Positions 1-9,626 of a stretch of 64,000 bases of DNA are shown here, piece by piece. The stretch covers positions 16,458,545-16,522,544 of the forward strand of contig NC_081551.1 of NCBI RefSeq assembly GCF_901000735.1, read 5' to 3'. The first letter of the stretch is position 1. Every line of letters starts with the position of its first letter. The stretch is from Corylus avellana. Lineage: Eukaryota > Streptophyta > Magnoliopsida > Fagales > Betulaceae. Under the pieces are notes generated by a model. The model saw only the letters and a program-made list of their open reading frames with translations. It was not told where the DNA came from and searched no databases. The translations under genes were made by a program, and so were the position numbers.

Positions 1-345
1 ATCCATCTGGCTTAGCACTAAACTTGTGCACCATGGAAACAAGAAGTGAGCTTAGATAATTCCCAAATGAAATTGCCAGCCAGAAAAGCGCCATGGCACT
101 GCTTCTCATGCTTTCTGGAGCCTGGTCGTAGAAAAACTTGAGATTCCGAATGGACATGAAAGCTTCAGCCACCCCATGAAGGCTATACTGCGACACAAGC
201 TAGAAGACAGATATGGGGATGGTGGAATGCGGGTGATCAATGAGCCCATGTGCTAAAGCTGCGTTTTTGCGCTTCACTTCCATTAGAGTGGCTAATATGG
301 AGATGACAAACCCGATTCCCATCCGGTGCAGAGCTCCCACCCCCA
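1..345 (-). pseudogene. NRT1/PTR family (POT) transporter fragment with internal stop
   Basis: Read on the minus strand, this stretch encodes a late section of a proton-coupled nitrate/peptide transporter. Visible motifs are LHGVAEAFMSIRNLKFFYDQ and APESMRSSAMALFWLAISFG, typical of the region around transmembrane helices 10-11 in plant NPF proteins, preceded by RMGIGFVISILATLMEVKRK. The frame is broken by a TAG at 200-202, where the family usually has Trp (ISVF-stop-L). The reading runs off the left window edge, and no upstream exons are visible to the right of about 345. Identity with the family is clear; calling it a pseudogene rests on the stop and the abrupt loss of homology. It could be the last part of a dead gene continuing outside the window. 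Confidence 0.85.
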
Positions 346-371
346 ACCAAACCAATCCCCATTGCCTCCCC

Positions 372-435
372 TTCAGTGTAACAATCGCTTCCTTTACCTC
401 CCATTCAGTGTAACAATCGCTTCCTTTACCTCACA
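372..435. repeat. 32-bp tandem duplication
   Basis: Two adjacent near-identical copies of a 32-bp unit starting TTCAGTGTAACAATCGC, directly next to the place where NRT1/PTR homology stops. It looks like a replication-slippage or junction repeat. Confidence 0.8.
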
Positions 436-582
436 TTCTCTCTCTCTATAAGCAAAGCAGCAATAATGAAAAACAGGCTTCCCTTCTCAACCACTATCTT
501 CTTCTTCTATGTCATCATTTATCTTGGGATATGTACAAAGCTCATACTCTCTTTTGAAGAACCTGATAATTATAACATGGAT

Positions 583-708
583 AGCCACGTAAATTACCAT
601 GCTTCCACTGCATGTGGACTAACCACCTTTACCTTTAGGCGGCAGAGGAAGAAAGACATATCAAAACCTCTTGCCATGTCAGACAACGGTGGATTACCAT
701 GCCACGTG
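583..708 (+). promoter_or_regulatory. Candidate seed/ABA-type promoter motifs (G-box/ABRE, RY) upstream of metallothionein exon
   Basis: A CACGTG G-box in the context GCCACGTGTAGG lies at 703-708, about 125 bp before the metallothionein ATG. A GCCACGTA motif lies near 583 and an RY-like TGCATG at 609-614. Type 4 metallothioneins are known to be seed-expressed and ABA-responsive, so the motif set fits, but single hexamers occur often by chance. Confidence 0.4.
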
Positions 709-830
709 TAGGACTCTAGTACTTGGATGTCCACTTGGCAGCTATACAAGGCCTGGAAGGAAACATACTTAAAAAAGAAACATTATGCTCGCTTGTGGAA
801 AGCAAATCCTCCAGTTTTGAGGTGCTGAAA

Positions 831-913
831 ATGGATACAAAGGGACGAGGTTCTGCTGTTTGCAGCAACACCTGCAGTTGTCCTGCTCCCTGCCCTGGCA
901 GCATAGCTTGCAG
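831..913 (+). pseudogene. Metallothionein type 4 (Ec-like), first exon only
   Basis: The reading MDTKGRGSAVCSNTCSCPAP followed by CPGSIACR matches the N-terminal Cys-rich domain of plant type 4 (Ec) metallothioneins, Zn-binding proteins of seeds and embryos. The Cys pattern C-x3-C-x-C-x3-C-x5-C is visible. The exon ends at 913 in a good donor (CAG|GTTAGT) with a phase-2 junction inside an Arg codon. I read 914-1600 in all frames and found no second Cys-rich exon (expected to be rich in Cys, Gly and Asn), so the rest of the gene is missing. It is either an isolated captured exon or a gene broken by deletion. Neighbours are unrelated gene fragments. Confidence 0.72.
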
Positions 914-1589
914 GTTAGTGTACCAATGCTTTCTTCTTGATGATTTGGTTCTGAGAGATAAAGTTTCTAGTCCAAGCACATGGTCCAATAAGATCACATT
1001 CATACCAACAACAACATTATTTTACCTGAAAACTAATAATCTTTCTTAGGCATGTAAATAATGACACCCGATAGTTCCTAGCACATGATCCATTGATGAC
1101 AAAGAATCACTCTGTTTTCGGTTGCAGAAACAGGGTAGAACAGAGGAGTGTGGGTTCCATTTTATACTCTGTGATTGCACTTCTTTTTCTTCAACAAGTT
1201 AGAGGGTAAAGAATTTGGAGCTAATTAATTATTATTGTTGATCATAGGAGACAATATGTTTTGATAATGGTTTTGTTCATGCTCACTGTTAGCTTGCTCT
1301 ACCTCCATGGAAGTAATGCCTTTACTTGTTTTATTATTGCAGCTTGGTGTCAGTTACCATAGTAAGGTATTGAAATTTGCGTAAAGAGTCTTCCACCTTT
1401 ATATTCTCCCTTCTTTGCTAATTTTTCATTTTTTTAGTGATTTTAGGAGGCTCCTTCACATGCTTTCCTATTAAAATGTTCTCAACTTGGTGATAAAATA
1501 AGTTTCTTCTTTTAAATTTTCATTGGAAATGAAATAAGTTAATTATATGTTATCCTCCGTCCTGTCAGTGTTTGTATCCATTTGGCTTT
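914..1589. other. Intergenic, no gene recognised
   Basis: AT-rich sequence after the metallothionein exon. It contains intron-like pyrimidine tracts (for example before the AG near 1343) but no coding block with homology I recognise. Confidence 0.6.
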
Positions 1590-1829
1590 TTAACATTCCC
1601 TCCGATCGTTGTATACCACCACCTCGATGGTCTTGTGGTGGAGCTCCTCGCAATCATTGAGATTGAAGACCAGCTTCTCGTTCCAGTAAGGGTTGAGATC
1701 TTTTTGCTTGGTTTGCGTGCATTGTTTCTGCTCATCCAAATCTATTTCCACAAAGGGGCTAGCGGAGCCTTGGCCATCTTTAGGCATCAGGTCACTTGCA
1801 TCGTGAACCTCTACCCCCAGTTTTGCCAT
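1590..1829 (-). pseudogene. Truncated first C2 domain of an MCTP/QUIRKY-like protein
   Basis: The minus-strand ORF starts MAKLGVEVHDASDLMPKDGQ and contains ASPFVEIDLDEQ and DLNPYWNEKLVF, hallmarks of the N-terminal C2 domain of plant multiple-C2-and-transmembrane-region proteins (the FTIP/QUIRKY family of membrane-contact and plasmodesmal proteins). The ATG fits the family start. After IEVVVYNDRREC a stop occurs at 1590-1592, whereas the family continues for hundreds of residues in a usually intronless gene. Only about 79 codons survive, so this is a 5' fragment. Confidence 0.85.
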
Positions 1830-2600
1830 GTTGGTGATACAATGGCAGTCTCCTTGGGAGCTTCATAGTGGAGTGGTATTGTATTTTGAGCTAAAGAGGA
1901 GGAGGAGGGTGAAAAGAAAGGTGGGTGTTGAAAGAGTAGGCGTGAAGAAGAAGAAGAAGAAAGAAATGGCGGGTACTGCAATCAAGAAAAAAAAAAATTG
2001 AGGGCAAAATTGGAAGAAAATGGCTTAATATGTCACGTGAGGCGCACGTCGGACAACTTCCATCCATTTAGACGGAAAATATTAACGGGGGGTTTAAATT
2101 GAAACTTTTTGAAACTTTAGGGGGGTGCATTGCCAATTTTTAAACTTTGAGACTCAAATTGAAAAACCCCTGAAACTTCAGGGAGGTAAAATGCATTTTT
2201 CCCTTTCTTTTAACATGTTTTGTTTTGTGTGCATTTAAAAAAAAAAAAAAAAAGACAAAAATATTTTAATTTGGTTGTTTTTCTTTTCTCTCTTTTGTCT
2301 TATGTACCCAGATAGTCCATTAATTTCTCATGTTGCTTTCATGGATTTAATTCCTTACATCTTGGAATATTCTAAATATGCATGAGATAAAAAAAATGTT
2401 TTAATTGACTTTTTTTTATGGTTACCTAAAGCTTGAGTGTAAGTGATATGTTTTACCTATGCTTAATTCTTATGCACACTTAAACTTAATTTGAGGTAAT
2501 TTTTTTAAAAGTGAGGTATGTTAGATAACTACATGAGGTGTTTTTGACTAGTCATATTTTTTTCAAATTGACCATATGCTAGTTGAACCTAGGGCTTAAA
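1830..2600. other. Intergenic with a half-MITE-like repeat (about 2020-2215)
   Basis: No gene seen. The segment around 2095-2200 (CATTGCCAATTTTTAAAC, then CCTGAAACTTCAGGGAGG) resembles one arm of the inverted-repeat element at 52541-52860, suggesting a truncated member of the same family. Confidence 0.4.
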
Positions 2601-3135
2601 AATTCCTACATTCTTTCTTTTGTATAAAGCACCAATTGTTTAAGGACACTCTCTCAAAGAGAGAAAGAATCAAAAATAGTGAAACAAAATCAAAAGAACA
2701 TGTTCCTTATGGAATTTAATTTCACTGTGTCAAACTTGTGCTATTTTTTTCAAAAGAGGATTGTATTGGATGAGAGTGGCTAGGCCCTAGTATGATAAGG
2801 TTTGACTTTTGATTGAATTTACTTGTTAAAACCTCGTATTGGTGAAACTTTCTCCTCTTTTTGTAAACTGGTATTTTTTTTTTCTCTCATTAAATAGCTT
2901 ACACACACAACACACAAGCATGGGTTGAATGGATCATTTTTCTTGGCTTGGATTAAACAATATGAGTTTCTTGTCATTTCTAGTCTCATGTATATTTTGC
3001 ATATTTGGAGTATGTTTGGGATATTCATTGCTAAAATACATGAGTTGTTGATGTGCGTATCATAGGTGTTCATTTGACTTTTGAAGGGGAGAAATTTTTT
3101 TAAAAAGTTTCATGTTGATTATTAAGTCTTATACT

Positions 3136-4199
3136 GAGGGGGAGTTTCTATTATTCATGATCTTGTTGTATTCTTCATGCATTTTCCTATATGTGATCAT
3201 GAGTATTTAATTATTGTTTTTCCTGTTCCACATATGCCTTGATGTTTTTGTGCTGAGTGTTTCAGAAAACATGATACCTTTTGTCAATTTGTGACAAAAA
3301 GGGGGAGTATAAAATTGGGGAAAGGATGGTGACTCGTCCGATTGATTTTGTCTCCGAAATTGCCAAATGGGAAGTTTGTAAGTTTTAATTATTGGCTAAA
3401 TGTTCGGTGATCAAAATGGATTCAAAGTGTGCCAAATCACTATGGCGTCCGGACGGGACTCATATCCATCCGAACGGGATTTCAAAATCGCACAATGAAT
3501 TTCTCCCGAGAGCCTCGTCTGCAACCCCGTCTACAAGTCCGTCCGAACATGCCGCGCCAAAAGAACGGAGAAAGGGATGTTGCCCTAGAGCCTGTCCGGA
3601 CGAGCCCATTTGCCGTCTGGACGGCCCGTAGTCTGCTAGGTTTAATTTAAATGTAATTGAGTCCTAATTAGACTAGGGGTCTTTGTATTATATATATATA
3701 TAGATCTCTACAGATCTGTAAAAACACGAATTTCTGCATCTAGAATTCGCCGTTGCGTGCTAAGAGAGCCTGTGATATAAAAAGTCTATTCTCTCTCTTA
3801 GAGTGATCGTTTGATTTTACTTGTTGATTGTTGAAGTGAAGTCAACCGGAGTTTCGGTGATAGGAGATCACATAGAAGGATTGTGCCAGCTGTCTCTGGA
3901 AAGGGCTACTGTGGTAGAAGGCAAGTGGGTCGCTTGTCTTAACAAGATTGTGTCAATTGCAAAGGTTTTGTAAGTGTGAACATCTTGTAATCCTTTATTA
4001 TTTTACTGAGTTAGTTAATTTCCTGGGTTTGGTTGCCCCGGAGAGGTTTTACAATTAGAGAGTTCTCTAATTGGTTTCCTCTTCGTAACCAAAATATCTG
4101 TGTTCTTTATTATTCATTGCATATCTATTTTTGGTTAATTATTATTTGTTAGGCCAGATCTATTTCCGCATAATATTGTGTGAAACACCTATACATTCA
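3136..4199 (+). mobile_element. 3' end of a Sirevirus-like Copia: polypurine tracts plus 3' LTR
   Basis: Two polypurine tracts (GAGGGGGAG at 3136-3144 and AAAAAGGGGGAG at 3296-3307) are followed by a long LTR-like stretch of about 890 bp from about 3308. Repeated polypurine tracts in the 3' noncoding region are a known Sirevirus feature. The LTR has a TATA-rich promoter near 3690 and ends near 4199 in a GTGTGAAACACCTA-type terminus common in this lineage. No gag-pol of this element is visible upstream; 2600-3135 is probably its degraded 3' noncoding part. The right end abuts Copia copy A without a readable TSD. Confidence 0.6.
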
Positions 4200-4235
4200 G
4201 AATAAGTGTCGTTTGGAGTCGTATATAGATTTTTC

Positions 4236-6636
4236 AAAACTGAATGCTATCTCATAAATAGGTTACCAACTCCAACTCTACGTTACATGTCTCCCTACCA
4301 AAAATTATTTAAATCAATTCCTGACTATAAATTCCTCCGTATTTTTGGTTGTGCTTACTTTCCAAATCTTCGACCTTACAATAATCACAAGTTTGAATTC
4401 CAATCAAAAGTATGTGTTTTCATGGGTTACAGTTCAAAACACAAAGGATATCGTTGTTTCCACATTGAATCTGAAAAATTTTATATCTCACGTGATGTAG
4501 TATTTCATGAGACAATTTTTCCTTTTTCAAAAATAAAAAATGTGGCATCATCATCTTTATCCACTTCCTCATATACCATGTTACCCGTATCCCTTCAATC
4601 TCCTCCATTAGTTTCGGATTCAGGTCACCCAAACACTGAGTCATCCTTATCTCCTACACTTCATGATAATCCCAATATCCCAAGTCCTATACTTGCGCCA
4701 CATGACTCCACTCGAACTCATACTATGGCAACACGGGCTCAGCATAATATAAGATGTCCATGTCAGTTTACAGATGGCACCGTAAGATACCCACTTCCAC
4801 ATGCTCTTCTCACAATCCAAGCATCAGCTCTTCAAGAACCCACGTGTTATTCCACTGCTATACGTATCCCTGAATGGCATTAAGCCATGCAAAGTGAGTT
4901 CAATGCTCTTCTTGCAAATAATACTTGGAGTTTGGTTCCTCCGTCAACTGCTGCCAATGTGGTTGGATGCAAGTGGGTCTTCAAACTAAAACGTAAAGCC
5001 GATGGAACGATAGAACGCCATAAGGCACGGCTGGTTGCTAACAGATTTCATCAACAAGCTGGGATTGATTTTGGTGAGACATTCAGCCCGGTAGTCAAAC
5101 CCACAACTATTCGCACTGTTCTATCTATTGCTTACAGTCTTGGATGGACAATGAGACAAATTGACATTCAAAATGCCTTTCTCCATGGGTTCTTGTCTGA
5201 GGAGGTCTATATGAGCCAGCCACCTGGCTTTGAGCATTTGTCACTGCCAAAACATTTATGTAAATTGAATAAGGTGCTATATGGCTTAAAACAAGCTCCC
5301 CGCGCTTGGTTTTCACGACTTAGTGGCAGACTTATTCATTTCGGGTTTATTGGATCCAGAGCAAATTCATCACTTTTTACATACAAGTCCGAATCTGTTA
5401 CTATTTTTGTTTTGATCTACGTTGATGATATTATCATCACAGCTTCCAATCCGGCTTCAATTGATGATCTTTTGAAACAACTGAAGATGGATTTTGCAGT
5501 CAAAGATCTTCGACAACTATCCTTTTCCTTGGCATTGAGGTTCTCCATGGACCGGATGGGTTGCTTTTGTCACAAAGAAGATACAATATGGACTTGCTCA
5601 AATGAACCAACATGCATGAAGCAAAACCGATTTCTTCACCAATGTCTTCTTCTCACAGTTTATCAGCTAATACGGGTGATTCAAGGAAGGATTCTACTCT
5701 TTTTTAAAGCACTGTGGGGTCTTTACAATATTTATCTCTCACTCGGCTTGATCTTGCTTTTGCAATAAATCGAGTGTGTCAATTTATGCATCACCCAACC
5801 AATCTACATTGGTAGGCAGTAAAACAGATTTTAAGGTATTTGAAGCATACTATATCTTATGGATTACTAATAACTCGTTCAACTGTATCTTAACTTCAAG
5901 CCTATTCGGATGCGGATTGGGTTGGATGCCCAAATGACAAAAAATCCACAAGTGCATATTGTATGTATCTTGGCTCAAATCTTATATCTTGGAGTTCGAG
6001 AAAACAACCTATGGTCTCACGGTCTAGCACTGAGGCTGAGTACAAGTCAGTTGCTAACACTGTCGTAGAATTAATTTGGATTAAGGCCTTACTCGGTGAT
6101 CTTGGTATACAACTTTCCACACCTTTGAAATTATGGTGCGACAGCATTGGAGCAACTTATCTTTCTGCTAATCCAGTGTTCCATGGAAAACATGTAGAAA
6201 TTGATTTTCATTTTGTCAGGAACGTGTAACTAACAAAACTATTCAAGTTTTGTTTATTCCAAGTAAAGATCAGATTGCAGATGTTCTAACAAAACCGATT
6301 GTATCTACACGGTTTAAATGGTTCTGTTACAAGCTCAACGTTCGTGACTCCCCATTGAACTTGCGGGAGAACGATAAAGCACAAGATAAAGCTTCAAGTT
6401 TGAATTCAAATATCATTGAAGATAGTTCATAGTTGAATTCACGTGATAAGGGATAATCTTATCCCTTATCTGTCACTTGTGAATATCTTAGTTTAAATAT
6501 TTCTTGTTATTTGATGTAATCTGATGGCTAGCTGTAATTGAGAAATTGTAGGAAATCTTGTTGTAAAGAATTATTATATATATCAATGAATACCCATGTA
6601 GATGGGTACGAAAGCCATTACATCATATAGTGTTCT
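4236..6636 (+). mobile_element. Copia copy A (Ale-like), 5'-truncated: integrase C-terminus, RT, RNase H, 3' LTR
   Basis: Begins mid-integrase at about 4236 and runs through reverse transcriptase and RNase H. Broken reading frames are 4206-4883, 4887-5768, 5963-6229 and 6250-6432. RT motifs include WKWVF-type [44 protein letters not shown] and the catalytic YVDDIIIT; RNase H shows [15 protein letters not shown] and [10 protein letters not shown] stop at 4881-4883 and frameshifts near 5770 and 6229 disable it. It is in the same orientation as, and nearly identical to, copy B, but lacks B's solo-LTR insertion and retains 45 bp that B has lost. Gag, protease and the 5' LTR are absent. Confidence 0.9.
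6372..6636 (+). repeat. 3' LTR of Copia copy A (approximate ends)
   Basis: Starts right after the polypurine-like TTGCGGGAGAA and matches in position the 3' LTR of copy B. The right end is placed by analogy with the related LTR of Copia C, because no 5' LTR survives to align. Confidence 0.55.
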
Positions 6637-6871
6637 TTGAACTTTATTAATACAAATAATTAATGAACTGATCACATGAACCGGTTTAGATGAAATCATA
6701 GCATAACAATTTGATCAAATCGGGTCTCTAAACAACTCCCGTTAGTTAGACTAATTAAAATAATTTAATACGTGAAGTGCATGACACCAATTCAATAGCG
6801 TGTCCCCAGCATGCTATGGATCCAACCTACACTAGTAGTCCCACCCTCGTTACTCTTTCGAAGAAGCATGA

Positions 6872-7117
6872 ACCTGCCTGCACCTGTTATACATAATCAA
6901 CTGCAAACTTTTTTTTTTTTTCAATTTTTTTAATCTTTTCAAAGAAACCCTGATCCTTTTCAGCCGCAACTCTTGAACATTTCTAGTAGCGAGTACCTGC
7001 CTGCACCTGTTATACATAATCAACTGCAAACGTTTTTTTTTTTTTTCAATTTTTTTAATCTTTTCAAAGAAACCCTGATCCTTTTCAGCCGCAACTCTTG
7101 AACATTTCTAGTAGCTA
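6872..7117. repeat. 123-bp tandem duplication specific to copy A
   Basis: Two head-to-tail copies of a unit starting ACCTGCCTGCACCTGTTATA (6872 and 6995), each with a poly-T run. Copy B has a single unit at the matching place, so the duplication post-dates the A/B split. Confidence 0.9.
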
Positions 7118-7230
7118 GTCTTGAATCTTTCGTTGAAAACGAGGCTTTTTTTGATGACTTTTTTCTTTAATATGGTTGCTTTTCTTGGCCTTTAATTTCT
7201 AGTGTACATTCTTTTGCAACTAGTCTTTTT

Positions 7231-7232
<2 letters not shown>

Positions 7233-7265
<33 letters not shown>
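7233..7265. repeat. (AT)n microsatellite
   Basis: Uninterrupted AT repeat of about 33 bp; the matching tract in copy B is much shorter. Confidence 0.9.
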
Positions 7266-7269
<4 letters not shown>

Positions 7270-7804
7270 CGTTGTCTGACCAAAAAAATTCAAAAATATC
7301 TTATCTTCAGCTATAAGGATGTAAATAAATGGAGTAAAATAGGTTTGGATGACATACTGAGGCGAAACCAGGACCATTTCTATGTCTTTCAGTTTCATTT
7401 TTCAAACGTTGGATAGTACTATTAGATTATTGCCAAGGTTGTTGTCAGTGAGACTGAGATGTTTGGTTTGAAGAAAAATTTCTTTTATTTATTTAAGTAG
7501 AGAAAACAAATCTATCTTGTCTCGTAAACCATGAGGTTGGGATCTAGGGGTGGCAATTTGTGTTCGCGTGTTGGGTTCGAATCGTATCGAGACATGTGTA
7601 TAAGAGCATATAGATCAACTCAAGCCATTTAATTAAACAGGTCAAACTCTTCAACCCTGATAGAGGCGGAACCACTGGCCCCCCAAGTCATAGGGTGGTC
7701 CTAAAAAAAAAACAATTATAAAAAATATACCTTTAAAAATTAACTTTTGCCCCCCAATTATTTTTTTAAAAAAAATTTGCTTCCCCCTCCCTCCGAACTA
7801 AACA

Positions 7805-7966
7805 TGTGATGTCCCACATTGTCTGGACATGAAAAAGATGATGTGTTTATATAGAATATACTCTCTCTAAATGGTATGAGGTCTTTTAGGGATAAACCCA
7901 ATAATAAAATCCTTCGGGCTTGGCCCAAAGTGGACAATATCATACCACTTGGAACAGTGGTATTAC
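7805..7966 (+). mobile_element. Solo LTR of a TRIM family
   Basis: A 162-bp segment from TGTGATGTCCCACATTG to GGTATTACA with TG...CA ends. It is homologous, in the opposite orientation, to the LTRs of the TRIM at 8105-8512. No clear TSD. Confidence 0.7.
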
Positions 7967-8104
7967 ATAATGGTATAATATTGAGAGAGGTCTAAGACCA
8001 CAAAAAAAAAAATAATAAAAAAAAAAATTAATGGTTGATAGGGAGACAAAGTTTATGAAACCATAATCATATAAATTTTAATGGTTGATTAGACATAAAT
8101 TTTA

Positions 8105-8512
8105 TGTAACACCCATGCTCCAAATGGTATGAAATTATCCGCTTTGGGCCAAGCTCGCATGATTTTATTATTGGGTTTACCCCCAAAAGGCTTCATACCA
8201 TTTAGAGAGAGTATATTCCATATAAACACATCATCTTTTCCATGCCCAGGCAATGTGGGACGTCACAATCAGCGTCCTCGCTGGCGAACCTCATGGGGCT
8301 TGTGCACGGTCCCCCCATCTCATACTGGGTTATGGCTCCAATACCATAGGTAATATACATGCTCCAAGTGGTATGATATTGCTCGCTTTGGGCTAAAGCC
8401 CGCACGGTTTTATTATTGGGTTTACCCCCAAAAGGCGTCATGCCATTTAGATGGAGTATATTCCATATAAACACATCATCTTTTTCATGCCCAGACAATG
8501 TAGGACATCACA
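8105..8512 (-). mobile_element. TRIM retrotransposon (two LTRs, minus orientation)
   Basis: Two direct repeats of about 163 bp (8105-8267 and about 8349-8512) flank an 80-bp core with no coding capacity. Next to the right LTR is a degenerate reverse complement of the Met-tRNA primer site (GCTCCAATACCA, 8332-8345); copy B keeps the better GCTCTGATACCA and a polypurine tract next to the left LTR. No convincing TSD. Confidence 0.75.
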
Positions 8513-8649
8513 AAACGTTCTAGTTCTGCCCCTAAACTCTAACCCTCTAATTTTGTATTGGGTTCGTGTCGGGTTTGTGGGTCATGTCAAAAATTGCCTA
8601 TCTTTATGTTGTGTGAAGAATTTGGGCTGTGTCAAATTATGGGTATAAC

Positions 8650-9526
8650 TAGGGGTGTAAACGAGCCGAGCTTGAGCGAGCTTCCCTTGTTCAGGCTTGG
8701 CTCATTTAAATTTTACTCGAGCTCGAGCTCGAGCTAATAATAAGTCGAGCCGAGCCAGCTCGCGAGCTGGCTCTTATATTTAATGTTTTTGTTTTAAAAA
8801 AAATTTTTAACTTCAAGTACTCTTAAACGGCTTAAGAAGTTAGTTTGCATATGAGTATTTGCTTAGCCTGGCTAGTTGAGTATGGAGCCTGAGTCAATAC
8901 AGGAAGGCATTTGGTTTCAAAGAGAGAGGATATGCATTCTTTTATAGATAAGCAAACTTGAAAATTGATGTTTTCTTAATAATGTGGGACAAGTTAACAG
9001 GTTGTATTCAGACTGCATTGGGACAACGCCCCCTACAAAAAAATATTATTTTAACGTCTCTCTCTCAATCCCCCTCACCAGTCACACCGGATCTTCCACC
9101 TGAACTCTCATTTCCCACTCTCTCACTCTCACTCACCAGACAGGTAGTGATAGTGTTTGGGTCTGTTTGATTCTTCAATAGTTTATGCCTTTCGCAATCT
9201 CCCTCAGTTTCTGGTTGATTCTTCTTCCTTTCGTTTGGGTCTGTTCTAATTGAATCGAGGTCTTTTTAATGATTGCTCTCTCTCTCTTTGATCACGAAGG
9301 GTCTAGAATTTTTCATTCTCTAATGCTTAAATATAAATGCAATTTTAAGGTTTTAATAATTATGAGATTTATAATTAATTATGTATTACTTAGTTTATAT
9401 ATATATACACGAGCTTATACGAGCTATTCACGAGCTTAACCGAGTCGAGCCGAGCTTGCTTCGTTTAATATTCGAGCTAGGATTTGTGTTCATGAAGTGT
9501 TTCATTTAATATTCGAATCGAGCACG
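8650..9526. mobile_element. hAT-like element, right end lost in the assembly gap
   Basis: Begins TAGGGGTGTAAACGAGCC, a terminus seen in plant hAT elements and nearly the same as that of the complete element at 45224-46777. Subterminal GAGCT/GAGCC motif arrays lie at 8660-8775 and 9407-9526. The middle (about 9025-9300) holds a CT-rich, 5'UTR-like stretch. The second terminus falls in the N run, so TSD and length cannot be read. Confidence 0.55.
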
Positions 9527-9626
9527 NNNNNNNNNNNNNNNNNNNNNNNNNNNNNNNNNNNNNNNNNNNNNNNNNNNNNNNNNNNNNNNNNNNNNNNNNN
9601 NNNNNNNNNNNNNNNNNNNNNNNNNN
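9527..9626. other. Assembly gap (100 N)
   Basis: Exactly 100 N, the usual placeholder for a gap of unknown size, inside the hAT-like repeat. Confidence 1.

Larger units (their letters stand above)
6637..8649. repeat. Duplicated non-coding flank shared with 43174-45041
   Basis: The sequence downstream of Copia A is shared almost base for base with the sequence downstream of Copia B. It includes a solo TRIM LTR and a TRIM at matching offsets, and ends at GTCAAATTATGGGTATAA in both copies. Sharing of flank shows the two Copia copies arose by duplication of a larger block rather than by two insertions. Confidence 0.88.

Noticed and set aside
466..711. 81-residue ORF with a hydrophobic N-terminus (MKNRLPFSTTIFFFYVIIYL), possible small secreted peptide
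   Set aside because: It overlaps the promoter-like region of the metallothionein exon, has no recognisable family and ends by chance-like sequence; not enough to call a gene.
723..1049. 108-residue ORF covering the metallothionein exon
   Set aside because: The Met start at 723 and the part after 913 are not metallothionein; the family start is the Met at 831 and a splice donor follows at 913.
1572..1868. Plus-strand ORF of 98 residues
   Set aside because: Antisense shadow of the MCTP C2 fragment, which matches a known domain on the minus strand.
8129..8648. Several 65-98-residue ORFs in the TRIM region, repeated near 44460-45041
   Set aside because: They are translations of TRIM LTR sequence, conserved only because the block is duplicated.
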